Assembly: GCF_042684645.1 (NCBI RefSeq)
Contig: NZ_JBHULV010000052.1
Coordinates: forward strand, 205,229 to 269,228
Source of the DNA: Pseudopedobacter alpinus
GTDB taxonomy: Bacteria > Bacteroidota > Bacteroidia > Sphingobacteriales > Sphingobacteriaceae
Direction of reading: 5' to 3'
DNA: 64,000 nucleotides
Part shown: one piece after another, positions 52,917-62,437 of the stretch
Position numbering within the stretch: position 1 is the stretch's first letter
How the letters are laid out: each line of letters begins with the position of its first letter
Notes under the pieces: model-generated
What the model saw: the letters and a program-made list of their open reading frames with translations, nothing else
What the model was told of the DNA's origin: nothing
The model's database searches: none
Translations under genes and position numbers: made by a program

Positions 52917-53017
52917 ATTAGCAAAGTTAGTAATTAGCTTGATGCAGTTTGCGTGTTAACTAATTATGATATAATTTTTACGTTTCTTGTAAAAGCAGCC
53001 TAATGTTTTAAGTTTTT

Positions 53018-53025
53018 TATATTTG
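53018..53025 (+). promoter_or_regulatory. -7 promoter element of prmC
   Basis: TATATTTG is an exact TAnnTTTG match 16 bases before the TTG start of prmC. A perfect -33 TTTG is not obvious at the right distance. Confidence 0.6.
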
Positions 53026-53041
53026 CACAAAATTTACAGCC

Positions 53042-53881
53042 TTGAAAAAACACAAATCAACCTTTAAAAAAGAATTATCTTCTTTATACTCAGAAAACGA
53101 AATTGATATACTATTTAAATTGCTTATTGAGGCTATTAAAGAACAATCTTATACCTCTTTAAATATTAATGAAGTTGATTTTTGTGAAACAGAAGAAGAG
53201 ACTTTTTACCACTACATTAATCAATTAAAGCAACAAATTCCGATACAATATGTAACCGGAAACGCTCATTTTTACGATTCAGAATTTAAAGTAAATTCTG
53301 ATGTATTAATTCCACGCCCAGAGACTGAGGAGTTAGTTTACCTAATTATAAAAGATCAAAAAGGGAAAGATATTAGTGTTTTAGATATTGGTACTGGAAG
53401 TGGTTGTATTGCCATAAGCTTAAAAAAGAATTTAAATAGCGCTTTGGTTAGTGCATTAGATATTTCTGGAAATGCGTTAAAAATTGCTAAAGAAAACGCA
53501 ATTATTAATAATGTTGCAATAGATTTTTTTGAGGACGACGCTTTAAAATTACAATCTGATAATTACCCAAAATATGATGTTATTGTAAGCAATCCACCTT
53601 ATATAGCAAACAGTGAAAAAGCAGTAATGGATAGATTGGTAACCAAAAATGAACCTCATGTGGCTTTATTTGTTGCGGATGATGAAGCTTTAATCTTTTA
53701 CGATAAAATTGCAGACTTTGCTTTAAACAACTTAAATGAAGGTGGTGTTTTGTACTTTGAAATTAACCAAAACTTAGCCAAAGAAACAAAAGTATTGATA
53801 GAAAGTAAAGGGTTTAACGTTTTGTTAATTAAAGATTTGAATGATAATTACAGAATAATAAAAGCTCAGCTTCTTGGGTGA
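53042..53881 (+). CDS. prmC: Peptide chain release factor N5-glutamine methyltransferase
   Basis: PrmC methylates the GGQ glutamine of release factors RF1 and RF2. The 279-residue enzyme has an N-terminal helical domain, VLIPRPETEELVYLI (about 97-111), motif I VLDIGTGSGCIAISL (about 115-129) and the catalytic NPPYI (about 182-186). The start codon is TTG at 53042, with a -7 element directly upstream. The stop lies inside the convergent xerD gene by 16 bases. Confidence 0.95.
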   Translation: MKKHKSTFKKELSSLYSENEIDILFKLLIEAIKEQSYTSLNINEVDFCETEEETFYHYINQLKQQIPIQYVTGNAHFYDSEFKVNSDVLIPRPETEELVYLIIKDQKGKDISVLDIGTGSGCIAISLKKNLNSALVSALDISGNALKIAKENAIINNVAIDFFEDDALKLQSDNYPKYDVIVSNPPYIANSEKAVMDRLVTKNEPHVALFVADDEALIFYDKIADFALNNLNEGGVLYFEINQNLAKETKVLIESKGFNVLLIKDLNDNYRIIKAQLLG

Positions 53882-54765
53882 AATTGTTGAATGGTTTGTT
53901 TTAAAAAATCTCTATCTAAATGCGTGTAAATTTCTGTAGTGGTAATGCTTTCATGCCCAAGCATTTCTTGCACTGCTCTTAAATCTGCACCGCCTTCTAT
54001 TAAATGGGTTGCAAAAGAATGTCTAAATGTATGCGGACTGATGTTTTTTTGTATCCCAGTTTTTAAAGCTAAATCCTTAATTAAAGTAAAAACCGATATC
54101 CTACTTAATTTAGTGCCTCTTTTGTTCAAGAAAATATAATCTTCATTACCTTTTACTATGGTAATTTGTCTTCTGGTACTTTCTCTGTAAATTTCTATGT
54201 TTTTTACAGCCACGGTACCTATTGGCACTAAGCGTTCCTTGTTGCCCTTTCCAGTTATTTTTATAAACTCATCTTCGGGGTAAAAATTAGAAAGTTTTAA
54301 ACCAATTAATTCGCTAACTCTTAAACCACAACTGTACAAAGTTTCTAGCATCGCTTTATTACGAGTGTTTTCTACTTTGCTTAAATCTAAAGCAGCAATT
54401 AATTCTTCTACTTCGTAAACGGTTAAAACATCTGGTAATTTTCTTCTGGTTTTTGGGGCTTCTATCAGTTCGGCAGGACTTTGTTTTAAAAAATCTTCCA
54501 TTACCAAATATTTATAGAAAGCTTTTATGCCACTAATTAAACGGGCTTGGCTGGTAGCTAACATTCCCAACTCATTTACCCAAACTAATAAATCTTTTAA
54601 ATCTTTAGTTTTTATAGCTAATGGGGCAGTGTTTTTTTCTACGGAAGCTAAAAACTGAGTGATTTTATCAATATCTCTTAAATAAGCTTCAATAGAATGT
54701 TTGGCCAAAGAGCGTTCTAATTTTAGGTAATTCTTAAATCCTTTTTTTGCTAAATTCCAATCCAC
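53866..54765 (-). CDS. xerD: Tyrosine recombinase XerD
   Basis: A 299-residue site-specific recombinase for chromosome dimer resolution at dif. It has an N-terminal SAM-like domain (WNLAKKGFKNYLKLERSLA) and a catalytic domain with Arg in LYSCGLRVSELIGL, HTFRHSFATHLIEGG and the nucleophilic tyrosine in HESITTTEIYTHLD. The frame extends to 54813, but the GTG at 54765 gives the family N-terminus and avoids overlap with aroQ. XerC and XerD are hard to tell apart here. It could also act in phage or element integration, but there is no such context. Confidence 0.93.
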   Translation of the reverse strand: MDWNLAKKGFKNYLKLERSLAKHSIEAYLRDIDKITQFLASVEKNTAPLAIKTKDLKDLLVWVNELGMLATSQARLISGIKAFYKYLVMEDFLKQSPAELIEAPKTRRKLPDVLTVYEVEELIAALDLSKVENTRNKAMLETLYSCGLRVSELIGLKLSNFYPEDEFIKITGKGNKERLVPIGTVAVKNIEIYRESTRRQITIVKGNEDYIFLNKRGTKLSRISVFTLIKDLALKTGIQKNISPHTFRHSFATHLIEGGADLRAVQEMLGHESITTTEIYTHLDRDFLKQTIQQFHPRS

Positions 54766-54801
54766 TTTTTGTTTTAAAAATTTAATGATAAGTTTGAGTG
54801 C

Positions 54802-55215
54802 ATGAAGATACAAATTATCAACGGTCCAAATTTGAATTTGCTGGGAAAACGTGAACCCGGAATTTATGGTAGCGAAGGCTTCGAAAGTTTTTTTGAGACT
54901 TTAGAATCAAAATTTCCTGAGGTGGAGTTACATTATTACCAAAGCAATGTTGAAGGAGAAATTATTAATAAATTACATGAAGTAGGTTTTTCTTACGATG
55001 GTATTGTGATGAATGCAGGAGCTTATACACATACATCTGTTGCTATAGGCGATGCCGTAGCGGGTATAAAAACACCAGTAATTGAAGTGCATATTTCAAA
55101 CGTTTACGCTCGCGAAGAATACCGCCACCACAGCATGATGGCAAAAAACTGTAAAGGAATAATTACTGGTTTTGGGTTACAATCTTACGAATTGGCGATT
55201 CGTAGTTTTCTATAA
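54802..55215 (+). CDS. aroQ: Type II 3-dehydroquinate dehydratase
   Basis: Catalyses the third shikimate-pathway step. The 137-residue length is normal. Motifs are INGPNLNLLGKREPGIYG (about 5-22, catalytic Tyr), QSNVEGEIINKLHE (about 48-61), NAGAYTHTSVAI (about 73-84) and VEVHISNVYAREEYRHHS (about 91-107, catalytic His). The 3' end overlaps the convergent MFS gene by 31 bases. Confidence 0.96.
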   Translation: MKIQIINGPNLNLLGKREPGIYGSEGFESFFETLESKFPEVELHYYQSNVEGEIINKLHEVGFSYDGIVMNAGAYTHTSVAIGDAVAGIKTPVIEVHISNVYAREEYRHHSMMAKNCKGIITGFGLQSYELAIRSFL

Positions 55216-56357
55216 GTAACCAAATAAATCACAAAAGCAATTATCGCCATTAAGGCTGATGCTAAACAGATGGTTTGCCAGCCCTTAAATTGCCATAAAG
55301 CCAAACCAATTGCAGATCCGCTTGCGGCGCCTATGAAACTCATGGTCATTAAAACTGTATTTAACCTATTTCTGGCGTCTGGATTTAAAGCATAAACACG
55401 AGTTTGATTACTCACATGTACAGCTTGATGCCCCATTTCTAATAAAATGATGGTGGCAATAAAAATAAATATTTGATCACTAAAGAAGTAAAAAAACACT
55501 TGACTTAACAATATAATAGCTAAACCATAACCAACGGCAATTCTTGGTTTACCATTATCACCTAATTTCCCAATTAAAGGTGCAGTTAAAGCACCAACAG
55601 CACCAACTAAGCCAAACAAACCAATTTGGGTGCTTTCAAAATGATAGGGCGCATTTGCCAGTAATAAAACCATATTTGTCCAAAAACTTCCAAAAATCAT
55701 GAAAACAAAAATGTTTATGGTAGAACATTCTCTTAAAACAGGTTCTTCTTTTACCAAAGTAATCATTGTGCGCATCAGTTTTTTGTAATTTCCTGTAAAA
55801 CTAGGGAAGCTTTGAGGAAACCTGTAATGGATTAATACCATAATTGCGATACAAATTACAGCCGCAATGTAGTACATCATACGCCACCCATAAATTCCGC
55901 CAATAAAACCACTAATTGTTCTTGAAGCTAAAATACCGATCAGCAAGCCGCTCATTACAATACCAACAACTTTGCCTCTCTGCTCTGGTGCTGATAAGTG
56001 AGCAGAAAGAGGTAAAATAAGCTGCGGTACAATTGAACTAAAACCTATTAAAAAGCAAGCTACTTCGAGAATTAAAAAGTTTTGTGCTGTTGCTGCCATT
56101 ATTAAAGATAAAACAGCAAGTAAAGTGGTAAATATAATTTGCTTCTTACGCTCAATCATATCGCCCAAAGGCACTAAAAACAGTAATCCAGTTGCATAAC
56201 CAGCTTGCGTTAAATAAGCAGTGTGACCCGCAATTGCAGCACTAATATTAAAATCTTTAGCAATTAATACAATTAATGGTTGGCAGTAATAAATATTTGC
56301 AACAATAAACGCAGTGGTTATTGCCATTATAATGGTGTCAGCTTTTTTTAAAGACAT
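55185..56357 (-). CDS. MFS transporter
   Basis: A 390-residue secondary transporter with 12 predicted helices. The loop 2-3 signature is GDMIERKKQIIFTTL (about 64-78), and a weaker repeat is GKLGDNGKPRIAVGY. It resembles Bcr/CflA and inner membrane YbcL-like drug efflux members, but the substrate is unknown. It overlaps the aroQ 3' end by 31 bases and ends the minus-strand group containing the glycosyltransferase and acyltransferase genes. Confidence 0.92.
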   Translation of the reverse strand: MSLKKADTIIMAITTAFIVANIYYCQPLIVLIAKDFNISAAIAGHTAYLTQAGYATGLLFLVPLGDMIERKKQIIFTTLLAVLSLIMAATAQNFLILEVACFLIGFSSIVPQLILPLSAHLSAPEQRGKVVGIVMSGLLIGILASRTISGFIGGIYGWRMMYYIAAVICIAIMVLIHYRFPQSFPSFTGNYKKLMRTMITLVKEEPVLRECSTINIFVFMIFGSFWTNMVLLLANAPYHFESTQIGLFGLVGAVGALTAPLIGKLGDNGKPRIAVGYGLAIILLSQVFFYFFSDQIFIFIATIILLEMGHQAVHVSNQTRVYALNPDARNRLNTVLMTMSFIGAASGSAIGLALWQFKGWQTICLASALMAIIAFVIYLVTYRKLRIANS

Positions 56358-56366
56358 AATGTTTGC

Positions 56367-57386
56367 CTAGTGCCTTAAATTTTTGAAGGTTTTATTTTTC
56401 AGTACAAAATAATCCCACACAACGCTTTTGCTGTATAATCCAACTTTGTTAGGGTTTTTAGAAATATCTGTGTTGTATTTTACTTTTCCTTTATAAAAAT
56501 CAATAATTACGTTTCTGTGTGCTTTAGATATTGCTGCTGCATTTTTGAATTTTCCAGCAAATACAAATTTTATCAACGCTAAAAAATCTAACCAAAACCT
56601 TAAAGTAATTACTAAATATGCTTTTGCAGGAGGTAAGTTTTTTTTGATGAGGTAATAGTTATTTCTGAAATTAAGGTAGGTTTTAAAAGGACTTTCAACA
56701 TTTAAAGTACCACCACCAACATGGTAAACAGTAGAATTGCTGCAATACATTATCTTATACCCTAAATTTTTCACTCGCCAGCATAAATCTATTTCTTCCA
56801 TGTGGGCAAAAAAGTTTTCGTCTAAACCGTTTACTCTTTTCCAAACAGCAGCTTTTATAAATAAAGCACAACCTGATGCCCAAAATATTTCGCTATTGTA
56901 GTTGTACTGATTGTTATCTTTTTCTAAACTATCAAAAATTCTTCCTCGGCAAAATGGGTACATTAAAGTGTCTAAATATCCACCAGCCGCACCAGCATAT
57001 TCAAACTCATCTCTATTAATTGCTGATTTTACTTTAGGTTGCGCTATGGCTATTAATGGGTCACTCTCCATTAAATCAATAACAGGCTTAATCCATACAT
57101 TACTAACTTCAACATCAGAGTTTAACAAGACAAAATAATCAGCTTCAACTTGCGCCAAAACTTTATTATAGCCACCAGCAAAGCCATAGTTTTCTTGGTT
57201 TTTAATCACTTTTACCAAAGGAAAATTTTCTTGCAAAAAAGCAATCGAATCATCGGTAGAGTTATTATCACCAACAATGATTTGCAAATTGGGGTATAAA
57301 GTATTAAAAACAGAGGGTAAAAATTGTTCTAAAAAACTTTTTCCGTTCCAATTTAAAATTACAACTGCAACACTTGGGTTATCCAT
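56367..57386 (-). CDS. Family 2 glycosyltransferase
   Basis: A 339-residue GT2 enzyme, cytoplasmic or membrane-associated. SVAVVILNWNGKSFLEQFLP starts the GT-A fold. IVGDNNSTDDS (about 36-46), ENYGFAGGYNK (about 64-74), VLLNSDVEV (about 85-93) and a late FFAHMEEIDLCWRVKNLGYK block are all typical of WbbL-like enzymes. Its start overlaps the acyltransferase stop by 8 bases. The neighbouring acyltransferase hints at work on a glycolipid; the acceptor is unknown. Confidence 0.92.
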   Translation of the reverse strand: MDNPSVAVVILNWNGKSFLEQFLPSVFNTLYPNLQIIVGDNNSTDDSIAFLQENFPLVKVIKNQENYGFAGGYNKVLAQVEADYFVLLNSDVEVSNVWIKPVIDLMESDPLIAIAQPKVKSAINRDEFEYAGAAGGYLDTLMYPFCRGRIFDSLEKDNNQYNYNSEIFWASGCALFIKAAVWKRVNGLDENFFAHMEEIDLCWRVKNLGYKIMYCSNSTVYHVGGGTLNVESPFKTYLNFRNNYYLIKKNLPPAKAYLVITLRFWLDFLALIKFVFAGKFKNAAAISKAHRNVIIDFYKGKVKYNTDISKNPNKVGLYSKSVVWDYFVLKNKTFKNLRH

Positions 57387-58260
57387 TATTGTTTTGTTTG
57401 TATTTCCAACGTTTATGAGACCATAACCAATATGCCGGCTCTAAATTTATTCTGTTTTCTAACAATGCAACATGTTTTTTTGTGATTTCTAAATCTGCTG
57501 CTTCAGCAGGGTTATCACAAACCAATTTAAAATCGCAGGCGTAATGCCCTCTTTTAATCCTTTGCATATCACAAAATATAACAGGGTAATTTGTTGTTTT
57601 GGCTACTTTTTCTAATCCAGAAAAAACTGGTGTATTTTGGTTTAAAAACGGAAGCCAATAATGCACATCATCGGGAGTAGGGGTTTGGTCAGAAGCGAAA
57701 ACTGTTGTAGTTAACTGGTTTCTATGCTTTACAATTTCTCGTAAAGCAATCTTCATCCTAATCATTTTTGTTCCGCTTTTTTCTCTGGCTTTCTTAAAAA
57801 AATCATCAAAAAACTGATTTTGCAGCGGCTTGTAAATAATTAATGTTTGTGCTTTTAAAACAGTAGGAGTAACGATGGTGTTCCATTCCCAATTGCCATA
57901 ATGTCCAACTCCAATTAAATAACTTTTATTTTCAGCTTCATATTTAGCTACCAATTGGTAGTTGGTAAAAGTGTATTTAGATTTTAAAAATTCTGGCGAT
58001 GCCGAAAACATTTTCACAATCTCTACAATCAAATCAGCTAAATAGCTAAAGTATTCTTTTTCAATTGCTTTTAATTCTTCCGCAGTTTTATTTGGGAAAG
58101 AGTTTTTCAGATTTTCTGCAACAACTTGTTTCCTGTATTTTATAATATAGTATAAAAAATAAAATAAAACATCAGCTAATAAATACAAAATAGGCATAGG
58201 CAGCAAAGATATTGCGTATAAAAAAACAGTTAATACCTTAGAAAGCCCTTTATTTATCAT
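57379..58260 (-). CDS. LpxL/HtrB-type lipid acyltransferase
   Basis: This 293-residue membrane-bound enzyme has an N-terminal helix (about 12-38) and the acyltransferase motif GVGHYGNWEW (about 117-126, H-x4-type catalytic His). ASDQTPTPDDVHYWLPFL and a later EPAYWLWSHKRWK block are lipid A late-acyltransferase hallmarks. It probably acylates lipid A or a related lipid at the inner membrane. It is the first gene of the group with the GT2 and MFS genes. Confidence 0.92.
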   Translation of the reverse strand: MINKGLSKVLTVFLYAISLLPMPILYLLADVLFYFLYYIIKYRKQVVAENLKNSFPNKTAEELKAIEKEYFSYLADLIVEIVKMFSASPEFLKSKYTFTNYQLVAKYEAENKSYLIGVGHYGNWEWNTIVTPTVLKAQTLIIYKPLQNQFFDDFFKKAREKSGTKMIRMKIALREIVKHRNQLTTTVFASDQTPTPDDVHYWLPFLNQNTPVFSGLEKVAKTTNYPVIFCDMQRIKRGHYACDFKLVCDNPAEAADLEITKKHVALLENRINLEPAYWLWSHKRWKYKQNNNG

Positions 58261-58304
58261 TAATTTCGTTTAATATTTTAAATGCAAACATAAAAAAAAT
58301 AGAA

Positions 58305-58916
58305 ATGGAAAAAGGCGCAGTCTTTCCTTTGTTTTATCTGCCTAATGTAGAATTTTTTAAAACGCTTAAAACGTATAAAGAAGATGATGTATTGATAGAA
58401 AAGTTAGAACATTACCCGAAACAGACTTTCAGAAATAGAGCTATAATTGCCTGCCCAAATGGTAAATTAATGTTAACAGTACCCGTAAAAAAGGGAGATA
58501 AAAAGCGTGTGGCGTATAAAGATAAGAGAATTAGTAATGATGATAATTGGCAACATGTACACTGGTTAAGTTTAGAAGCAAGTTATAGGAATTCGGCTTA
58601 TTTTGAATTTTATGAAGATGTTTTCAAACCTTTTTATCATAAACCATATCATTTTTTGTTCGATTTTAATATAGAATTATTAGATGTGATTTTGAGTGCT
58701 TTAAAGATGCCAGTTACTTATAATATTACTTCAGAATATGAGAAATATGGCGAAGAAATTATTGATTTTAGAGAGGATTTTGATTGGAGAAAGCCAAGTG
58801 AATATGTAAATAAGCCTTATTATCAGGTTTTTGAGGATAAAATTGGTGCTCAAAATAATTTAAGTATTGTTGATTTGTTGTTTAACCAAGGGCCACAAAG
58901 CAAAAGCTTTTTTTAA
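58305..58916 (+). CDS. WbqC-family protein
   Basis: A 203-residue protein of the WbqC-like family (PF08889). It has FPLFYLPNVEFF, a TFRNRAIIACPNGKLMLTVP stretch and the paired QHVHWLSLEASYRNSAYFEFY region. Family members are linked to sugar or O-antigen clusters, but no reaction is established. It is divergent from the acyltransferase gene and sits 24 bases before the corA start. Confidence 0.9.
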   Translation: MEKGAVFPLFYLPNVEFFKTLKTYKEDDVLIEKLEHYPKQTFRNRAIIACPNGKLMLTVPVKKGDKKRVAYKDKRISNDDNWQHVHWLSLEASYRNSAYFEFYEDVFKPFYHKPYHFLFDFNIELLDVILSALKMPVTYNITSEYEKYGEEIIDFREDFDWRKPSEYVNKPYYQVFEDKIGAQNNLSIVDLLFNQGPQSKSFF

Positions 58917-58940
58917 TTATTGATCAATATAATTTGCCTG

Positions 58941-60083
58941 ATGAAAATACCATTACCAAAAATTAATATTTCTCGGATAAACATTATTCAGCCAAAAAGA
59001 ACTGATAAACCTGGACAAGTACCCGGCACTTTTTTTATAGCGGATACCGCTTTGCCTAGTAAAATATTTGTTTACTCTTACAATGCAAATGATTTACACG
59101 AATTAGAAACTGATGAGATTAAAGAGGCTGTTGCTTTTACAGAAAAATATCCCGACAATAGTAATTGGATAGATGTTAAAGGTTTAGGTTCTCAGGATGT
59201 TTTAAATTATATCCAGAAAAAGTTTAATATCAATACTTTAGTAATGGAGGATGTTGTACATACTCACCAACGGCCAAAAATTGAGGATCATAATCATTTT
59301 TATTTTGTAGTGAGCAGAATGATGGAGCTTGACAAGGGTTTGCAACTTAAAAACGAACAACTTTCATTTTTACTTTTCCAAAATTTAATCATCAGTTTTC
59401 AGGAAGATTATGATGATGTTTTAGATCCTGTAAGAAACAGATTAAGGAAAAATGTAAACGGAAACATCAGGAATTTAGGCCCATCTTATATGCTTTATGC
59501 ATTAATGGATACAGTTATTGATCATTATTTTACAATTGTAAATAGGTTGGGAGATGAGTTAGAAACTGTAGAAGATCATCTTTATCAAAAACCTAGAAAA
59601 CTTTTGATGTATAGAATTCAAGGGGTTAAAAAATTGATGGTTAGTATGCGAAGGGCGGCTTGGGCAGAAAGGGATAAACTGAATGATATTATACGATCTA
59701 ATAATAATTTGATTAACCCCGCTATTATTATTTTCATGCGTGATGCTTATGACCATAGCATACAAATTATTGATTTAATAGAAAGTATGAGAGAAAATGC
59801 TACAAGTTTACTGGATTTGTATCTTTCATTAATGAGCAATAAAATGAACGAAGTGATGAAAACTTTAACCATCATTTCTGCAATATTTATTCCTCTAACT
59901 TTTATTGCAGGTGTTTACGGGATGAATTTTGCGTACCAAGATCCAAAAACAGGAAAAGTATTAACAGATAATATGCCCGAATTATACATGCCTAATGGCT
60001 ATGTTTATGTTATAGTGGTGATGGTTGTTATTGCATTAGCACAAGTTTGGTACTTTGCTAAAAGAGGTTGGTTTAGGGAGTAA
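58941..60083 (+). CDS. corA: Magnesium/cobalt transporter CorA
   Basis: A 380-residue channel for Mg2+ and Co2+. The N-terminal cytoplasmic alpha/beta domain contains FLLFQNLIISFQED, and a long helix is followed by two C-terminal membrane helices (about 315-335 and 355-375). The selectivity motif GMN lies at about 325 (VYGMNF), and the loop between the helices is EDPKTGKV-like. The frame opens at a TTG at 58920, but the ATG at 58941 (MKIPLPK) is the better start. Confidence 0.94.
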   Translation: MKIPLPKINISRINIIQPKRTDKPGQVPGTFFIADTALPSKIFVYSYNANDLHELETDEIKEAVAFTEKYPDNSNWIDVKGLGSQDVLNYIQKKFNINTLVMEDVVHTHQRPKIEDHNHFYFVVSRMMELDKGLQLKNEQLSFLLFQNLIISFQEDYDDVLDPVRNRLRKNVNGNIRNLGPSYMLYALMDTVIDHYFTIVNRLGDELETVEDHLYQKPRKLLMYRIQGVKKLMVSMRRAAWAERDKLNDIIRSNNNLINPAIIIFMRDAYDHSIQIIDLIESMRENATSLLDLYLSLMSNKMNEVMKTLTIISAIFIPLTFIAGVYGMNFAYQDPKTGKVLTDNMPELYMPNGYVYVIVVMVVIALAQVWYFAKRGWFRE

Positions 60084-60105
60084 AACTACAAAGCATAATA
60101 AACAA

Positions 60106-60140
60106 AAAGAGCGGAAAAACTCCTGTTTTTTCCGCTCTTT
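60106..60140. terminator. Bidirectional terminator between corA and DUF4920 gene
   Basis: AAAGAGCGGAAAAA pairs with TTTTTTCCGCTCTTT around a short ACTCC-type loop. The stem is strong with A/T runs on both sides, and it sits between convergent genes, so it can end transcripts from either strand. Confidence 0.9.
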
Positions 60141-60157
60141 AAATATTTTTGCATCTG

Positions 60158-60628
60158 TTATAAAACCAAAACGCCTTTAGCCTCAAAAGTAACTTCTTTT
60201 TTAGGTTTAGTTATTTTAGCAATCTCTTCTTTAGATTTTCCAGCATCTTCTGCATAGTGCTTAAGTTCTGCTACTTCTGTTGTTTTTAATGTTGAAACAC
60301 CGTCTAAAACAACTGTTTTACCAACTAAACTTTGTGGCATAAAAAAAGCATAATCTTTAAAAGTAACTCTTGTAGTTTCGCCATTACCAGATTCAACATT
60401 CATCCAACAACCTTTTTTAGTACAAACCTCTAAAACCTTACCTTTTACTTTTGCGTTTAAAGTTTCTTTAGCGTCCATTTTTTTAGCTAAATCAGCAATA
60501 GGGATTGCACCTTTTGCATTTGTAACTTCTCCGTAAGTAACACCTTTTGCAGCCTCTTTAATGTTTTGAGAAAAACTTGTTACTGATATTAAAAGTGCGA
60601 TTGCTAATAATCCAAAATATTTTGTCAT
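60158..60628 (-). CDS. DUF4920-family exported protein
   Basis: A 156-residue exported protein with a signal peptide to about residue 20 (LISVTSFSQ). VKGKVLEVCTKKGCWMNVE (about 61-79), with the two cysteines of a CTKKGCW motif, is the DUF4920 hallmark. KDYAFFMPQSLVGKTVVLDG follows. The function is unknown; the paired Cys suggests a metal or redox role in the periplasm, which is an inference. It is a single gene ending at the shared terminator. Confidence 0.9.
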   Translation of the reverse strand: MTKYFGLLAIALLISVTSFSQNIKEAAKGVTYGEVTNAKGAIPIADLAKKMDAKETLNAKVKGKVLEVCTKKGCWMNVESGNGETTRVTFKDYAFFMPQSLVGKTVVLDGVSTLKTTEVAELKHYAEDAGKSKEEIAKITKPKKEVTFEAKGVLVL

Positions 60629-60721
60629 GATAATTTATAATTTAAATAACTCTTAAAATTAAAAAATAGCTTTGGTATTTAATAAAGAACCGTTAATATG
60701 ATATATGATTATTACAGCTAA

Positions 60722-62344
60722 CTAACTGTAAAGCATTGCTTTTTGCTCTTTTACCACATTACTAGAAATAAACTCATCGTAATCCATCATTTTATCTAAA
60801 ACTCCTTTAGGTGTAATCTCAATCACGCGGTTTGCAACAGTTTCTGTTAATTCATGATCTCGAGAAGTAAATAAAATCACGCCTTTAAAATCTTTCATTC
60901 CGTTGTTTAATGCAGTAATAGATTCCAAATCAAGGTGATTGGTTGGCTCGTCCATTAGAACAACGTTTGGTGCTTCTAACATCATTTTAGAGAACATACA
61001 ACGCATTTTTTCTCCTCCGGAAAGGACACTAGATTTTTTAAAAACTTCTTCACCAGAAAACAACATTCTACCTAAGAAACTTCTAATAAAAGTTTCGTCT
61101 TTGTCTTCTTTAGAATATTCACGTAACCAATCTACCAGGTTATCGTCTTTATGTTCAAAATAACCATGATTATCAATTGGTAAGCTCGAATTAATTACAG
61201 TTACACCCCATTTAAACTCGCCAGTAAAATCAGTGTCTCTTCCGGCTAAAATATCGTGAAAAGCAGAAGTAGCTAAAGAGTTTTGAGATAATAAAGCTAC
61301 TTTATCGCCTTTATTTAATGTAAACGAAATGTCTTTAAACAATACCTCTCCGTTTGCAACTTTGGTCAAGTTTTCTACTTGTAAAACCTGATCGCCTAAA
61401 TCACGACCCATTTGGTTAAACATAATAGCTGGGTATTTACGGCTTGAAGCCTTAATTTCATCAACATTTATTTTATCTAAAGCTTTTTTACGCGAAGTTG
61501 CTTGCTTAGATTTTGAAGCATTTGCAGAAAAACGACGAATAAATTCTTGTAACTCTTTAATTTTATCTTCCGCTTTTTTGTTTTGATCTGAACGTTGACG
61601 TAATGCTAACTGAGAAGACTCGTACCAGAAACTATAGTTACCGCTGTAAATGTTCATTTTGCTAAAATCAATATCAACAATATGCGTACAAACGGTATCT
61701 AAAAAGTGTCTATCGTGAGAAACTACCAAAACAATATTTTGGTAATCTGCTAAAAAGTTTTCTAACCAACCTACGGTCTCGATATCTAAATCGTTTGTAG
61801 GCTCATCTAAAATTAAAATATCTGGGTTCCCAAAAAGCGCTTGTGCTAATAAAGCTCTTACTTTTTCATTACCATCTAATTCTTTAATTAATTTATTGTG
61901 TTGTGCTTCTTTAATGCCTAAGTTGCTTAACAAAGTTGCAGCATCGTTCTCTGCATTCCAACCGTCCATTTCGGCAAAAAGATTTTCCAATTCCCCGGCT
62001 CTTAAACCATCTGCTTCGGTAAAATCTTCCTTCATATAAATAGCATCTTTTTCTTTCATGATGCTGTATAACTCTTTCCATCCCATCATTACGGTTTCTA
62101 ATACCGTAACTTCATCAAATTCGTAATGATTTTGGTTTAAAACAGCCATACGCTCGCCAGGAGTAAAACTTACCGAACCGCTTGTTGGGTCAACTTCGCC
62201 AGCTAAAATCTTCATAAAAGTTGATTTTCCTGCTCCGTTAGCTCCAATAACTCCGTAACAATTGCCTTGTATAAATTTGAGGTTAACATCCTCAAATAAT
62301 GTACGTTTTCCAAAACGTAATGATAAATTTGATACTGTAATCAT
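60722..62344 (-). CDS. ABC-F family ATPase (YbiT-like)
   Basis: A 540-residue soluble protein with two ABC domains. Walker A is GANGAGKS in domain 1. Signatures are ELDGNEKVRA (degenerate LSGGE) in domain 1 and LSGGEKMR in domain 2. DEPTNDLD and DEPTNHLD are the Walker B motifs. The second domain's P-loop reads LSQNSLATS, clearly altered from GxxGxGKS, as in YbiT-type proteins. The linker at about 225-300 is basic. ABC-F proteins act at the ribosomal E site. It differs from EttA at 29283 in both motifs. Confidence 0.92.
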   Translation of the reverse strand: MITVSNLSLRFGKRTLFEDVNLKFIQGNCYGVIGANGAGKSTFMKILAGEVDPTSGSVSFTPGERMAVLNQNHYEFDEVTVLETVMMGWKELYSIMKEKDAIYMKEDFTEADGLRAGELENLFAEMDGWNAENDAATLLSNLGIKEAQHNKLIKELDGNEKVRALLAQALFGNPDILILDEPTNDLDIETVGWLENFLADYQNIVLVVSHDRHFLDTVCTHIVDIDFSKMNIYSGNYSFWYESSQLALRQRSDQNKKAEDKIKELQEFIRRFSANASKSKQATSRKKALDKINVDEIKASSRKYPAIMFNQMGRDLGDQVLQVENLTKVANGEVLFKDISFTLNKGDKVALLSQNSLATSAFHDILAGRDTDFTGEFKWGVTVINSSLPIDNHGYFEHKDDNLVDWLREYSKEDKDETFIRSFLGRMLFSGEEVFKKSSVLSGGEKMRCMFSKMMLEAPNVVLMDEPTNHLDLESITALNNGMKDFKGVILFTSRDHELTETVANRVIEITPKGVLDKMMDYDEFISSNVVKEQKAMLYS

Positions 62345-62437
62345 AATTGGTGCAAAGGTAAGGTTTCTCCTTTATAAAACGGAAGACACTATTGTTTAAT
62401 TAGTGTTATTTATTAGCAACAATTAAGGTTAATTGAA

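Noticed and set aside
53866..54765. XerD as a phage or island integrase
   Set aside because: It has the standard XerD length and sits between aroQ and prmC, with no attachment site, tRNA or mobile genes beside it.
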